From positions 124,001-188,000 of the forward strand of contig JAJDTM010000038.1 of assembly GCA_022827185.1 (NCBI GenBank): a stretch of 64,000 nt of DNA, in the 5' to 3' direction. This DNA is from Candidatus Poribacteria bacterium (GTDB lineage: Bacteria; Poribacteria; WGA-4E; WGA-3G). The translations under genes were made by a program, and so were the position numbers. Below are positions 28,706 to 37,817 of the stretch, in pieces (position 1 is the stretch's first letter; every line of letters starts with the position of its first letter). The notes under the pieces were generated by a model that had not been told where the DNA came from, did not search any database, and was given only the letters and a program-made list of their open reading frames with translations.

Positions 28706-29449
28706 ATGAAAAAGCCTGAATTTGTCATTGGATACCTTATGGACGGCGGAGCCTTTATCCAAGCTATTAAGGTTCCGCAATTACTGGATTGGATCAAACA
28801 CTTAGAGCCTGAAGAACTTATTGCGTTTTTTCAGGATTTACTCGAATTGGTGATACAAATTTCGAGCGGTAAGGAAGTGGTTGAGACACTTGAGGAATTT
28901 CTCGGCTATTGGCGTGAGATCGCATTAGAAGCAGAAGGTACACTTGAGGAAACTCCCATCGATCCCGAAGACGCAGAAATAGCAGCGAAAGCCGTTGATA
29001 TACTTTGGAAATCTCTTGCCGATTCCATCGGCGCAGCCATGAGCACAGGTGAATTGGGAATCTTCGGAAATTATGATGAAGCGGAACCTGAATTGACATC
29101 ACCGTGGATAGATGTTGTTGATGAGCAACCCGGACGGGCATTAACAACTCGCGATACTCACATGGAACCGGAGCCTATGGTTGATATAACGGAAGAACAA
29201 CGGGACAACTACTTGGCCCAATCTATCTTTGAACTTGGACTCTCTGCCCGAGCCTACAACTGTCTCGAAAGGGAAAATATCAAAACCGTACGAGAACTTG
29301 TCACAAAAACGGAAAGAGAACTGTTGGAATATACGGATTTCGGGCGGGTGTCGCTACTCGATGTCAAAGAAAGACTCGCCAGCATGGGCCTTTGGCTGGG
29401 AATGGACATAGATGACGAAGATGACCCAGACAGCGATGATATAATGTAA
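28706..29449 (+). CDS. Protein with C-terminal RNA polymerase alpha-CTD-like domain
   Basis: FELGLSARAYNCLERENIKTVRELVTKTERELLEYTDFGRVSLLDVKERLASMGLWLGM matches the alpha-CTD pattern; start ATG at 28706. Confidence 0.8.
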   Translation: MKKPEFVIGYLMDGGAFIQAIKVPQLLDWIKHLEPEELIAFFQDLLELVIQISSGKEVVETLEEFLGYWREIALEAEGTLEETPIDPEDAEIAAKAVDILWKSLADSIGAAMSTGELGIFGNYDEAEPELTSPWIDVVDEQPGRALTTRDTHMEPEPMVDITEEQRDNYLAQSIFELGLSARAYNCLERENIKTVRELVTKTERELLEYTDFGRVSLLDVKERLASMGLWLGMDIDDEDDPDSDDIM

Positions 29450-29591
29450 GTCTCTTTCATCATCCGCTAACAGATGAAGTAATTGCCGAAGTTGCTGATG
29501 CACTTCTCTCTAAACATGATGAAAAGGAAAACCTTAATGCTTAACCTCTTGAAAATTTTTGGGAAGAGTAGGTATTGGACTTTATCAAAAT

Positions 29592-30986
29592 ATGGAAACC
29601 GTTGATCTCAAACAACGCATCACACAAGGCGAAAATACCACAACCGAATTCAAAGAGAACTTCGATCAGGAAGCCATTGAAACTGCCGCTGCCTTTGCCA
29701 ATACCGGCGGCGGTACCATTCTCATCGGTGTGTCTGATAGACGAGAAATCAACGGAATTACTGTTGGCAAAGAGACACTAAGAAACTGGTCAAACCGGAT
29801 TGCCCAAGCGACTGAGCCGCGAGTGACACCCGAAATTCAGCAAGTTGACATAAAAGAAAAATCAGTGCTGTTGATACATATCGCCGAATCTTCTATAAAA
29901 CCCGTCTCAGTTAAAGGCAGATGCTATAAGAGAGTTGGGAATAGCAACCGCGTCATGTCCCCACAAGAGATTGCCCAGATGCACCTCAACGCCACCGGAC
30001 AAACTTGGGATCAACTCTTGGTCACAAGTGCTGGAATTGATGATATAGATGAGAAAAAAGTTAAATGGTATCTGACCCGTCGCGAAACAATCCGGAATGT
30101 ATCTAAACCGCAAGATATGAGCATGGCAGCGTTTTTGAAGAACATTAAGGGTATCAACGATGATGGAACACCAACCCACGCGGGTCTGCTTTTTTTCACT
30201 AAGCACCCCCAAAGAAGATTTTTTCATAATGCCCAATTACGAGTTGCCAGATTCAAAGGAACATCTGTCACCCATCCGGTCATTGATCGGCTGGATTGCG
30301 ACGAGACGCTCTGGGAAAACGTTGATACCGCCGAGGAATTTATCAGAAGAAACATCCGCCTTCTCAGTTTTCGGACCTCAAGGAGTTTCCAACGAGACGA
30401 TAAATTTGAATACCCACTTAACGCACTACGGGAGGCGATTATCAACGCCTTAATTCACCGCAATTATCAAGAAACTGCGGATGTCCGGGTCTTTATATTT
30501 GACAACCGCGTTGAGGTTATCAGTCCCGGCACTTTTCCAGAAGGTGTTAGTCCAGATGAACCTACTCACAACCTGGTAAACCCTACTTTGAGTCAATTCA
30601 TGTTTGATGTTGGTTTCATTGAACGGTACGGTGCCGGTATCAGGATGATGCAAAGGTTATGCAGGGAGTGGGGAAACAAAGCACCGCGTTATGAATTTCA
30701 CCCCCTTGAAACCAAAATCATCTTTGATTCCCCGATTCAAGAGAGCACTTTTATAGAAATTGACGACATTTCAGAACAATTAAACGAACGTCAAAAGAAC
30801 GCGTTTTTCTATGTCCAAAGAAACGGGCAAATTGCGACAAGAGAATACGCGGAGATCAACCATATTTCGCCCAGGACTGCCTATACCGAGCTCAAGGATT
30901 TAACGGACAAAGGGCTCTTGACTGCAGTCGGAAAGGGAAGAGGAATTAGGTACGTCCGAAAAGTGGACGATCAGGTAACTGATTAA
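29592..30986 (+). CDS. AlbA_2 (Schlafen/AAA_4-type) DNA-binding domain protein with C-terminal winged helix
   Basis: TTEFKENFDQEAIETAAAFANTGGGTILIGVSDRREINGI; PLNALREAIINALIHRNY; RYGAGIRMMQ. Confidence 0.85.
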   Translation: METVDLKQRITQGENTTTEFKENFDQEAIETAAAFANTGGGTILIGVSDRREINGITVGKETLRNWSNRIAQATEPRVTPEIQQVDIKEKSVLLIHIAESSIKPVSVKGRCYKRVGNSNRVMSPQEIAQMHLNATGQTWDQLLVTSAGIDDIDEKKVKWYLTRRETIRNVSKPQDMSMAAFLKNIKGINDDGTPTHAGLLFFTKHPQRRFFHNAQLRVARFKGTSVTHPVIDRLDCDETLWENVDTAEEFIRRNIRLLSFRTSRSFQRDDKFEYPLNALREAIINALIHRNYQETADVRVFIFDNRVEVISPGTFPEGVSPDEPTHNLVNPTLSQFMFDVGFIERYGAGIRMMQRLCREWGNKAPRYEFHPLETKIIFDSPIQESTFIEIDDISEQLNERQKNAFFYVQRNGQIATREYAEINHISPRTAYTELKDLTDKGLLTAVGKGRGIRYVRKVDDQVTD

Positions 30987-31016
30987 TTGCGTGATTAATT
31001 GCGTGATTAATTGCGC
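30981..31016. repeat. Three tandem copies of a 12-bp unit gattaattgcgt
   Basis: gattaattgcgt gattaattgcgt gattaattgcgc across the stop codon of the upstream gene. Confidence 0.9.
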
Positions 31017-31038
31017 GAACATTAGGAATAGGACCTAC

Positions 31039-32343
31039 ATGTCAGAAAAAACGATTGAAGGCATCACCAAGATAGCTGTCAAGGGTTTCAAGTCGATAGC
31101 GGAGGAGCGCGAAATTGACATCCGTCCGTTGACGATCCTTGCCGGCGCGAACAGCTCTGGGAAATCAAGCATCATGCAACCACTCCTGATGTTGAAGCAG
31201 ACGCTGGAGGCACCTTATGATCCTGGACCGCTGCTGATTGATGGACCGAACGTTCAATTTACCGAAGCAGCACAATTTCTATCCCAGTTAACCGGCGGAA
31301 AAAGAGCAGATTATTTTCAGATACGAATTGAGACTTGTGACTCTGATTTTGCTTACTCAGTGGAAACAACTTTCAAAAAAGGGAAGACCGGGCTTGAAAT
31401 TGCCGAAATGACGATTCAAGTAAGGCAAGCTGTCAAACCATCGCCTTTCAAACATTATACCATATATCCTGAAATGTCGGCTGAAGAAATCAACGCATTG
31501 GGTAGCCAAGGTCCAATGCGTAGTGATTTTAAGGCGGTGAAACGTTTACGTTGTTTTTTGGGTTTTGAATCTCGAAATGACGATCGTCTTTTCAACGTTA
31601 CCTACAATCTTGTTGAATCTTACATTTTAGACAGCATTCACGTCCCCGGATTACGCGGCAACCCAGAACGCATCTATAAACGGACTAGCACTGGCCCACA
31701 GTACCCTGGCACGTTTGAAAATTATGTTGCGAGCATCATTCACGAGTGGCAGGAGACGAAAGATAAACGCTTGAAAACGCTAACCGATGCCCTTCATACA
31801 CTTGGTTTAACAGGACACATCAGCATAAAAAAAATCGGGGATGTCGGTATTGAACTTCGAGTCGGTCGTCTTCCGCACGATAAAACCGACAATACAGAAA
31901 TGGTCAATATTGCCGATGTAGGATTCGGAGTGTCCCAAGTCTTACCCGTTTTAGTGGCACTGATTGCCGCAGAGCCGGGGCAGCTCGTCTATCTCGAACA
32001 ACCCGAGCTCCACCTCCACCCTCGCGCCCAAGTCGCCTTGGCACAAGTGCTGGCAGACGCTGCGAAACGGGGTGTGCGTGTCGTCGCCGAAACACACAGT
32101 TCGCTGTTATTGTTGGGAGTTCAAACGCTTGTTGCCGAAGGAGACCTCTCACCAGAGTTAATCAAGCTCCACTGGTTTTCACGGAACAAAGATGGCGTAA
32201 CTGAAGTTAGCAGTGTGGACTTAGACGAAGCGGGAGCCTACGGTGATTGGCCCATGGATTTTGATGATGTTGATCTCAAAATACAGAGCCGTTATCTTGA
32301 TGCTGTAGACCGGATTAAGTTTGGCAAAGAGGAGACATCTTGA
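31039..32343 (+). CDS. AAA-family (OLD/SMC-like, DUF3696-like) ATPase
   Basis: Walker A LAGANSSGKSSIMQPLLMLK; Walker B QLVYLEQPELHLHPRAQ; AETHSSLLLLGVQ; start at MSEKTIEG. Confidence 0.85.
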   Translation: MSEKTIEGITKIAVKGFKSIAEEREIDIRPLTILAGANSSGKSSIMQPLLMLKQTLEAPYDPGPLLIDGPNVQFTEAAQFLSQLTGGKRADYFQIRIETCDSDFAYSVETTFKKGKTGLEIAEMTIQVRQAVKPSPFKHYTIYPEMSAEEINALGSQGPMRSDFKAVKRLRCFLGFESRNDDRLFNVTYNLVESYILDSIHVPGLRGNPERIYKRTSTGPQYPGTFENYVASIIHEWQETKDKRLKTLTDALHTLGLTGHISIKKIGDVGIELRVGRLPHDKTDNTEMVNIADVGFGVSQVLPVLVALIAAEPGQLVYLEQPELHLHPRAQVALAQVLADAAKRGVRVVAETHSSLLLLGVQTLVAEGDLSPELIKLHWFSRNKDGVTEVSSVDLDEAGAYGDWPMDFDDVDLKIQSRYLDAVDRIKFGKEETS

Positions 32344-32873
32344 GAGCGAGAGATTCAAAGCGGTTGGTTATTGATGCTGATGTTGCCCGAGCCGCTGGTA
32401 GTGAAACAGCGACCCATCCACGAGCCGAGCATTGTCGTGATTTTCTAAACGCAGTTTTGTCGCTAAGTCACCGGATAGTAATGACAGAGCAAATCAACAA
32501 CGAATGGAAAAACCACCAATCCCGTTTTGCCCGCCGGTGGCGAGTGTCAATGGATGCACGGAAGAAAATAGATCGAATTGATCCACCAGAGAATGCGGAA
32601 CTTCAAGCCAAGGTTACAACTACAACAAACAACGAAAATGAAATCGAAGCACTGCAAAAAGATTTTCATCTGCTCCAAGCCGCGCTTGTGACCGATCAGA
32701 CAATTATTTCACTGGATGAAACCGTCCGACAACTTTTCAAACAAGCCTCCCAAAGCGTTGGTGAAATCCGAGATATTATCTGGGTCAATCCAGATAGGAC
32801 AGCAGAAGAACAACCCATTGGGTGGCTCCAAAACGGCGCACCACCCGAACCCCATCGTCAACTTTCTGCTTGA
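32340..32873 (+). CDS. Hypothetical PIN-like domain protein, translationally coupled to the ATPase
   Basis: KRLVIDADVARAAGSE at N-terminus; TDQTIISLDETVRQLF; TTGA overlap with the upstream stop. Confidence 0.6.
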   Translation: MRARDSKRLVIDADVARAAGSETATHPRAEHCRDFLNAVLSLSHRIVMTEQINNEWKNHQSRFARRWRVSMDARKKIDRIDPPENAELQAKVTTTTNNENEIEALQKDFHLLQAALVTDQTIISLDETVRQLFKQASQSVGEIRDIIWVNPDRTAEEQPIGWLQNGAPPEPHRQLSA

Positions 32874-33010
32874 TCTGAGATTCTATTCCGTTTTATACCA
32901 ATGCTATCTGTATGAGACTAAAGAACGTCAACTGAACACTCTTAAAATCCGCGTCCTCCGCGTCCTCCGCGATAATCCGCGATTCAGACAATCACCCACG
33001 ATTCAGACAA

Positions 33011-33892
33011 TTACCCGCGCCAACCCACATCAATGCTCGTGTACCCATGTGTATATTGCTGGAAATGCGGCGGTAAATCCGCCAAGAACTGCCTACCGTC
33101 CTCTGGAATCTCCCACGGAATATCAATGTGATGATCCCGCCGCCGAAAACCGATGGCACACGACAGCCGAATCTCATCAAGCTGGTTCGGGAATGCACCG
33201 TGATACGTCCGATGCGCAAACACAATCATATCCCCCGGATTCGTGAACAGCGGCACTAACCCCGGAATATCAAAACCGACGTACGCTTTTTCTTCCTCAC
33301 CCTCCTTATAGAAAGAACGTTTATCTGTTGTCAGGTTAAACCCTTCAGGTCCTTCCCAGTCCTCCACGTGAGAATCCGCAATCACGCACAATCCGCCGTG
33401 CTCTGGACGCGAACCCGTCAAGTAGAACCATTTGCCCGAGGGCCACAAACCACGGTTCAACACATCCCCTGAATTCTTCGGTGCGTCTGTCGAAAACCCG
33501 CACCAATCGGTATGCCACGCAACAGGTTGGGATCCCGGCATCCGAATGATAGCAGCAGAACGGTGGACAGTCATCTCGTCCGTGCCAATCAGATGGCGAT
33601 GGATTTTCATAAAGGGATCGTATCCGAGCAGCTGCCAAGCCCCCGGTCCAGACTCCACCCAAGCGTGACGGGTACGACTCTGCCCGTGTTCTAATTCTCT
33701 GTGTGGATCCGTGCCATCAAAGACCGCTTGTTTCAAACTTTCTACCAACTCAGATGGCAGAACATCTTTAACAATCGCGAAACCGTGTGCCTCCACGCAT
33801 TCGGACATCTGAGTGAGTTGATCGACCTCAAACTCGTAAGTATAACCCAGTTCAGGTTTTTGGATATCTAAATAGTGTTTATATTGTTCCAT
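33011..33892 (-). CDS. Phytanoyl-CoA dioxygenase (PhyH) family protein
   Basis: HGFAIVKDVLPSELVESL; AWHTDWCGFSTD; GDMIVFAHRTYHGAFPNQLDEIRLS. Confidence 0.8.
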   Translation of the reverse strand: MEQYKHYLDIQKPELGYTYEFEVDQLTQMSECVEAHGFAIVKDVLPSELVESLKQAVFDGTDPHRELEHGQSRTRHAWVESGPGAWQLLGYDPFMKIHRHLIGTDEMTVHRSAAIIRMPGSQPVAWHTDWCGFSTDAPKNSGDVLNRGLWPSGKWFYLTGSRPEHGGLCVIADSHVEDWEGPEGFNLTTDKRSFYKEGEEEKAYVGFDIPGLVPLFTNPGDMIVFAHRTYHGAFPNQLDEIRLSCAIGFRRRDHHIDIPWEIPEDGRQFLADLPPHFQQYTHGYTSIDVGWRG

Positions 33893-34005
33893 AAGTCAAT
33901 CCCCACATTTTGCCAGATATAATCGCCTATTGTAAACACTGAATGATGTGATTTTAGCAGACACGCGTTGCTGCGTCAATCGCATTTTCACTTTGGGTTA
34001 TATTC

Positions 34006-34034
34006 TTGCACTAATTACCAAGTTTTGTTAAAAT
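34006..34034 (+). promoter_or_regulatory. Putative sigma70-like promoter TTGCAC-N17-TAAAAT
   Basis: Hexamers at 34006-34011 and 34029-34034, upstream of the PhyH gene at 34231. Confidence 0.4.
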
Positions 34035-34230
34035 GATACTACTAAGGCAATGACAGTATTCAAACCTTATCAATCATACCACTAAATATCACACAGGATT
34101 GGAAAGTGACGCAGTCAATCCAACGCATCACACAAACAGACACAAATTATCCTGAAAGGTTAAAGGACAATCTAAAAACAGAAGCCCAGAAACAATCTGG
34201 GCGCGTGGAACATCTATTCGGAGGCACATA

Positions 34231-35133
34231 ATGGCACAAACCGTTTTTGTAGGAGATCATGAACTGACCTTCCCAGGCCCACACCTCGGTGTGCTTCGGG
34301 ACTGTAACGCTGTGCTTGATTCAGCGGAAGGCTTACACCAACAGATAGCAGAAGACGGGTATCTACTCGCTCGCGGTCTTATTGACAAGGACAAACTTAT
34401 CGCAGGGCGGCGCGCGATCCTTGAATACGCTGAAGGAAACGGCAAAGACGATGTTTTTAAGTCCGGCACCGATATTATGGAGGCAGTCGCAGGTGAGGGA
34501 AGTCCCGGACGGACGATGGGCGCGCCCGCGGTTACACACCATCCAGATGTCCAGTCCGTTTTAGAAGGCGATGAACTCTTCAAGTTTTTCCGCAACTTCT
34601 TTGGTGGCGACACCCGCACGTTTGATTACAAATGGCTCCGGTTCGTCCGTCCTGACGGCTGGTCGGGACCGCATTTCGATTTCGTCTATATGGGCAGAGG
34701 CTCTAAGCAGCTGCACACGTGTTGGGTTCCGTTCGGCGATGTGCCTGCAACGATGGGAACATTAACGGTGCTTGTTGGTTCGCACAATCTACCGAGTTTT
34801 GCACCGATTCGCGACACCTACGGCAAAACAGATGTCGATAGAGACGGGACTCCCGGACACTTCGGACGCGATCCGATGGAAATCAGCGATAAATACGGCG
34901 GTGAGTGGCAGACAGCCGATTTTGAGATGGGGGATGTCATCATCTTCACGATGCACACGATGCATACTTCCACCAAGAACCTTTCAGATCGGTGGCGTAT
35001 CAGTTGCGACATCCGTTTCCAACCGGCAGAGCATCCGATTGATGAACGATGGGTCGGCAAAAATCCGATTTCTCACACCGGTAGCCAGCAGATTTCGTTT
35101 GAGGAAGCGAAAAAGCAGTGGGGATTGGAATAA
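34231..35133 (+). CDS. Phytanoyl-CoA dioxygenase (PhyH) family protein
   Basis: IAEDGYLLARGLIDKDKLIAGRRAIL; GPHFDFVYMGRGSKQLHTCWVPFGDVPATMGTLTVLVGSH; GDVIIFTMHTMHTSTKN. Confidence 0.85.
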   Translation: MAQTVFVGDHELTFPGPHLGVLRDCNAVLDSAEGLHQQIAEDGYLLARGLIDKDKLIAGRRAILEYAEGNGKDDVFKSGTDIMEAVAGEGSPGRTMGAPAVTHHPDVQSVLEGDELFKFFRNFFGGDTRTFDYKWLRFVRPDGWSGPHFDFVYMGRGSKQLHTCWVPFGDVPATMGTLTVLVGSHNLPSFAPIRDTYGKTDVDRDGTPGHFGRDPMEISDKYGGEWQTADFEMGDVIIFTMHTMHTSTKNLSDRWRISCDIRFQPAEHPIDERWVGKNPISHTGSQQISFEEAKKQWGLE

Positions 35134-35212
35134 TCCACACATTTAAGCGAATATGTATACATATACATCCCAATATGTGGTTTCCGCTTCTTTCCGTGGT
35201 TTTGCCAGAAGT

Positions 35213-36298
35213 TTATTCTGATAACAATTCCATGAGGGCGCTATTGATGTAATAGTTCTCCCGTCCTATCTTCACTTGTTCAAGCAAACCGAGTGCTACG
35301 ATATCGTTCAAGTACCTTGTAGCTGTAATGCGACTACACGCCAATTCTCGCTCAACAATGCTGATTTTGCAGTAGGGCCACTTGAAAAGTAGATCAACAA
35401 ACCCTTCGCGCTCAACGGCTTTCGCTCTGCCGCTCGCTTTTATCATGAAGTTGTTAATAAGACGATTAATTGCCTCTATTTTTCCTGCAGTGTCTCGCGA
35501 GGTCTGTTCCACTGCTTTCAAGATGTAGAGAATCCACTGCTCCCAGTTGCCGTTCTCCGTAACTTCACGCAGATAGCGATAATATGCATCCCGATTTTGG
35601 ATAAGAAAACGACTGAGGTAAAGTATTGGTACATCAAGTAGTCCTTGATATACCAAATAGAGAATGTTGAGTATACGTCCTGTTCGTCCATTGCCATCCG
35701 TGAACGGGTGTATTGCCTCAAACTGGTAGTGCATTACGGCCATTTTGACAAGCGGTTCAAATTCATCAGTCTTATCATTAATGAATCGCTCAAGGTTAGT
35801 TAACAATTTGATAAGATTTCCGTATCCGGTTGGGGGTCTGTAAATGAGTTGTTGTGTCGCTCGGTTTTCAATCACTACCGGACCGTTACGCACTTTCATT
35901 TTTTCGTCAAAAATACGCGAGCAGATCTGCTCAAAAAGTTGTATGTCCAAAGTTGAACCTTCTCGGATGCTCCTGACACCTTCCCACAACGCCTCGCGGT
36001 AGTGTAGTACTTCTTTGGTGTTGGAGTCAATCTGGTTTTTGTCGGATGCCATCGCTCGGTACAGATCATCGTTAGTCGTAACGATGTTTTCGATTTCCGA
36101 ACTCCTACGTGCTTCCTGAAGGGGTAATGTATTTATCAGAACCTCTTCGTTTGGCAATGTCTTCACCAAGGCATTTGCCTTAGAAAGTTCGGTCATTGCC
36201 GATATGCATGCTTTGAGGATGGCATGCGATTCGAGATCTACAGCGGGCGGAAGTTCAGGGATATCGTTCCATGGAAGATTTGGATTGAATTGAGGCAT
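35213..36298 (-). CDS. Fic-family protein
   Basis: HPFTDGNGRTGRILNILYL; start at MPQFNPNLPWNDIPELPP because the longer ORF to 36490 reads through a repeat. Confidence 0.9.
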   Translation of the reverse strand: MPQFNPNLPWNDIPELPPAVDLESHAILKACISAMTELSKANALVKTLPNEEVLINTLPLQEARRSSEIENIVTTNDDLYRAMASDKNQIDSNTKEVLHYREALWEGVRSIREGSTLDIQLFEQICSRIFDEKMKVRNGPVVIENRATQQLIYRPPTGYGNLIKLLTNLERFINDKTDEFEPLVKMAVMHYQFEAIHPFTDGNGRTGRILNILYLVYQGLLDVPILYLSRFLIQNRDAYYRYLREVTENGNWEQWILYILKAVEQTSRDTAGKIEAINRLINNFMIKASGRAKAVEREGFVDLLFKWPYCKISIVERELACSRITATRYLNDIVALGLLEQVKIGRENYYINSALMELLSE

Positions 36299-36321
36299 TG
36301 TTGTCACCAACCTTGATAATT

Positions 36322-36465
36322 GGACATGTATACTTTTTCGCAATTTGTATACATATCCAAGTTGATATGTATAATTTGTATACATATCCATCCGGACATG
36401 TATACTTTTTTGCAATTTGTATACATATCGGCGTTGATATGTATAATTTGTATACATATCCATCC
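36322..36465. repeat. Two tandem copies of a 72-bp unit rich in GTATAC palindromes, upstream of fic
   Basis: ggacatgtatactttttcgcaatttgtatacatatccaagttgatatgtataatttgtatacatatccatcc at 36322, near-copy at 36394. Confidence 0.9.
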
Positions 36466-36492
36466 AATATTTGATATTTGCCCGACTCACGA

Positions 36493-37668
36493 TTAACCGA
36501 ACAACGCCCGTCGGATTTGACGCACTGCCTGGCGAATCCGATCTTCGTTCTCCACAAGCGCGATGCGGATATAGCCTTCACCGTTGTGTCCAAACCCGGC
36601 ACCCGGAGAGACACAGACCTCCGCTTCGTTCAGGAGTTTCATCGCAAAATCCAGAGAACTCAGATGTCGCCACGTTTCAGGGATAGGAGCCCAGACGAAC
36701 ATCGAAGCTTGCGGTTTTGGTACCTTCCACCCGATCCGATTTAACCCCTCCACAAGCACATCGCGGCGTTTCTGATAGATAGCAGCGTTTTCCATCACTG
36801 TATCCGCTGGCGTGCGTAAAGCCATGATTGCGGCAACCTGAATCGGCGCGAAAATACCGTAGTCGTAATAACCCTTAATCCGAGCGAGTGCCTCAATAAT
36901 GTCGTGATTTCCAGCGGCGAACCCGCACCGCCAACCCGCCATGTTATAGGACTTGGACAGCGAAATAAATTCAATACCCACATCCTTCGCACCTTTCGCC
37001 TGTAGGAAACTCGGTGCTTTGTAGCCATCAAAAACGATGTCTGCATAAGCCAAATCGTGGACGACAACAATCTCCTGTCGTTTCGCGAACGCAACGATCT
37101 CTTCAAAGAACCCAAGATCAACGACAGCACCCGTCGGGTTATGCGGGAAGCTCAAGATCAACATCTTCGGTCTCGGCCAAATATCGCGTGTGATTTCAGT
37201 CAGCGATGGGATAAAATCGTTCTCTTCGGAGAGCGGTATGCTCACAACACTGCCGCCTGCAAGCACAATGCTATAGGTATGAATCGGGAACGTCGGATTC
37301 GGCACCATCGCCAAGTCGCCTTCGTCAATCAAGGCTAAAGCGAGGTGTCCGAGTCCCTCTTTGGTCCCGATGACAGCAATCGCTTCCGCATTCGGGTCGA
37401 TGTCAACACCGAACCGGCGTTCATAGTGCCAACTGACTTCCCTGCGGAGATTGTAGATGCCGCGCGAAGCGGAGTAGCGGTGATTTCGGAGTTCCTGCGC
37501 CGCTTCTGTCAGTTTATCAATGATAGGCTGTGGTGTCGGTTGATTCGGGTTACCCATCCCCAAATCAATAATATCTATGCCTTGCTGCCGACGTTCATGT
37601 GTTATCTGTTTCAGCTTACCAAACATGTACGGTGGGAGCCGATTTAAACGTTTTGAAAATATATCCAT
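36493..37668 (-). CDS. Class I/II pyridoxal-phosphate aminotransferase (AlaC/LL-DAP aminotransferase-like)
   Basis: GIDIIDLGMGNPNQPTPQPI; LILSFPHNPTGAVVD; ISLSKSYNMAGWRCGFAAGN. Confidence 0.85.
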   Translation of the reverse strand: MDIFSKRLNRLPPYMFGKLKQITHERRQQGIDIIDLGMGNPNQPTPQPIIDKLTEAAQELRNHRYSASRGIYNLRREVSWHYERRFGVDIDPNAEAIAVIGTKEGLGHLALALIDEGDLAMVPNPTFPIHTYSIVLAGGSVVSIPLSEENDFIPSLTEITRDIWPRPKMLILSFPHNPTGAVVDLGFFEEIVAFAKRQEIVVVHDLAYADIVFDGYKAPSFLQAKGAKDVGIEFISLSKSYNMAGWRCGFAAGNHDIIEALARIKGYYDYGIFAPIQVAAIMALRTPADTVMENAAIYQKRRDVLVEGLNRIGWKVPKPQASMFVWAPIPETWRHLSSLDFAMKLLNEAEVCVSPGAGFGHNGEGYIRIALVENEDRIRQAVRQIRRALFG

Positions 37669-37710
37669 TTTTCCGAAAGTCCTGATGTTTTTTAGCGTTG
37701 TATCAACAAT

Positions 37711-37801
37711 AGGACTTACGCAGCCCGCGCTGCAGTCGGGGTTTGAAACCCCGCTTGCAGCGCGTCAGACGTCCGTTATCATGGAAAAATGCGTAAGTCC
37801 T
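37711..37801. mobile_element. MITE-like element 3 (same type as element 1)
   Basis: AGGACTTACGCA/TGCGTAAGTCCT termini; flanked by AACAA at 37705-37709 and 37803-37807. Confidence 0.85.
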
Positions 37802-37817
37802 GAACAAATCTGTTTTC

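Noticed and set aside
32716-33246. Plus-strand 176-aa ORF
   Set aside because: Overlaps the PIN-like gene and runs antisense into the PhyH gene; contains the short intergenic repeat and no recognisable domain.
36299-36490. N-terminal extension of the Fic ORF (MDMYTNYTYQ... repeats)
   Set aside because: It is translation of the 72-bp GTATAC-rich repeat; the homologous protein starts at MPQFNPNLPWNDIPELPP.
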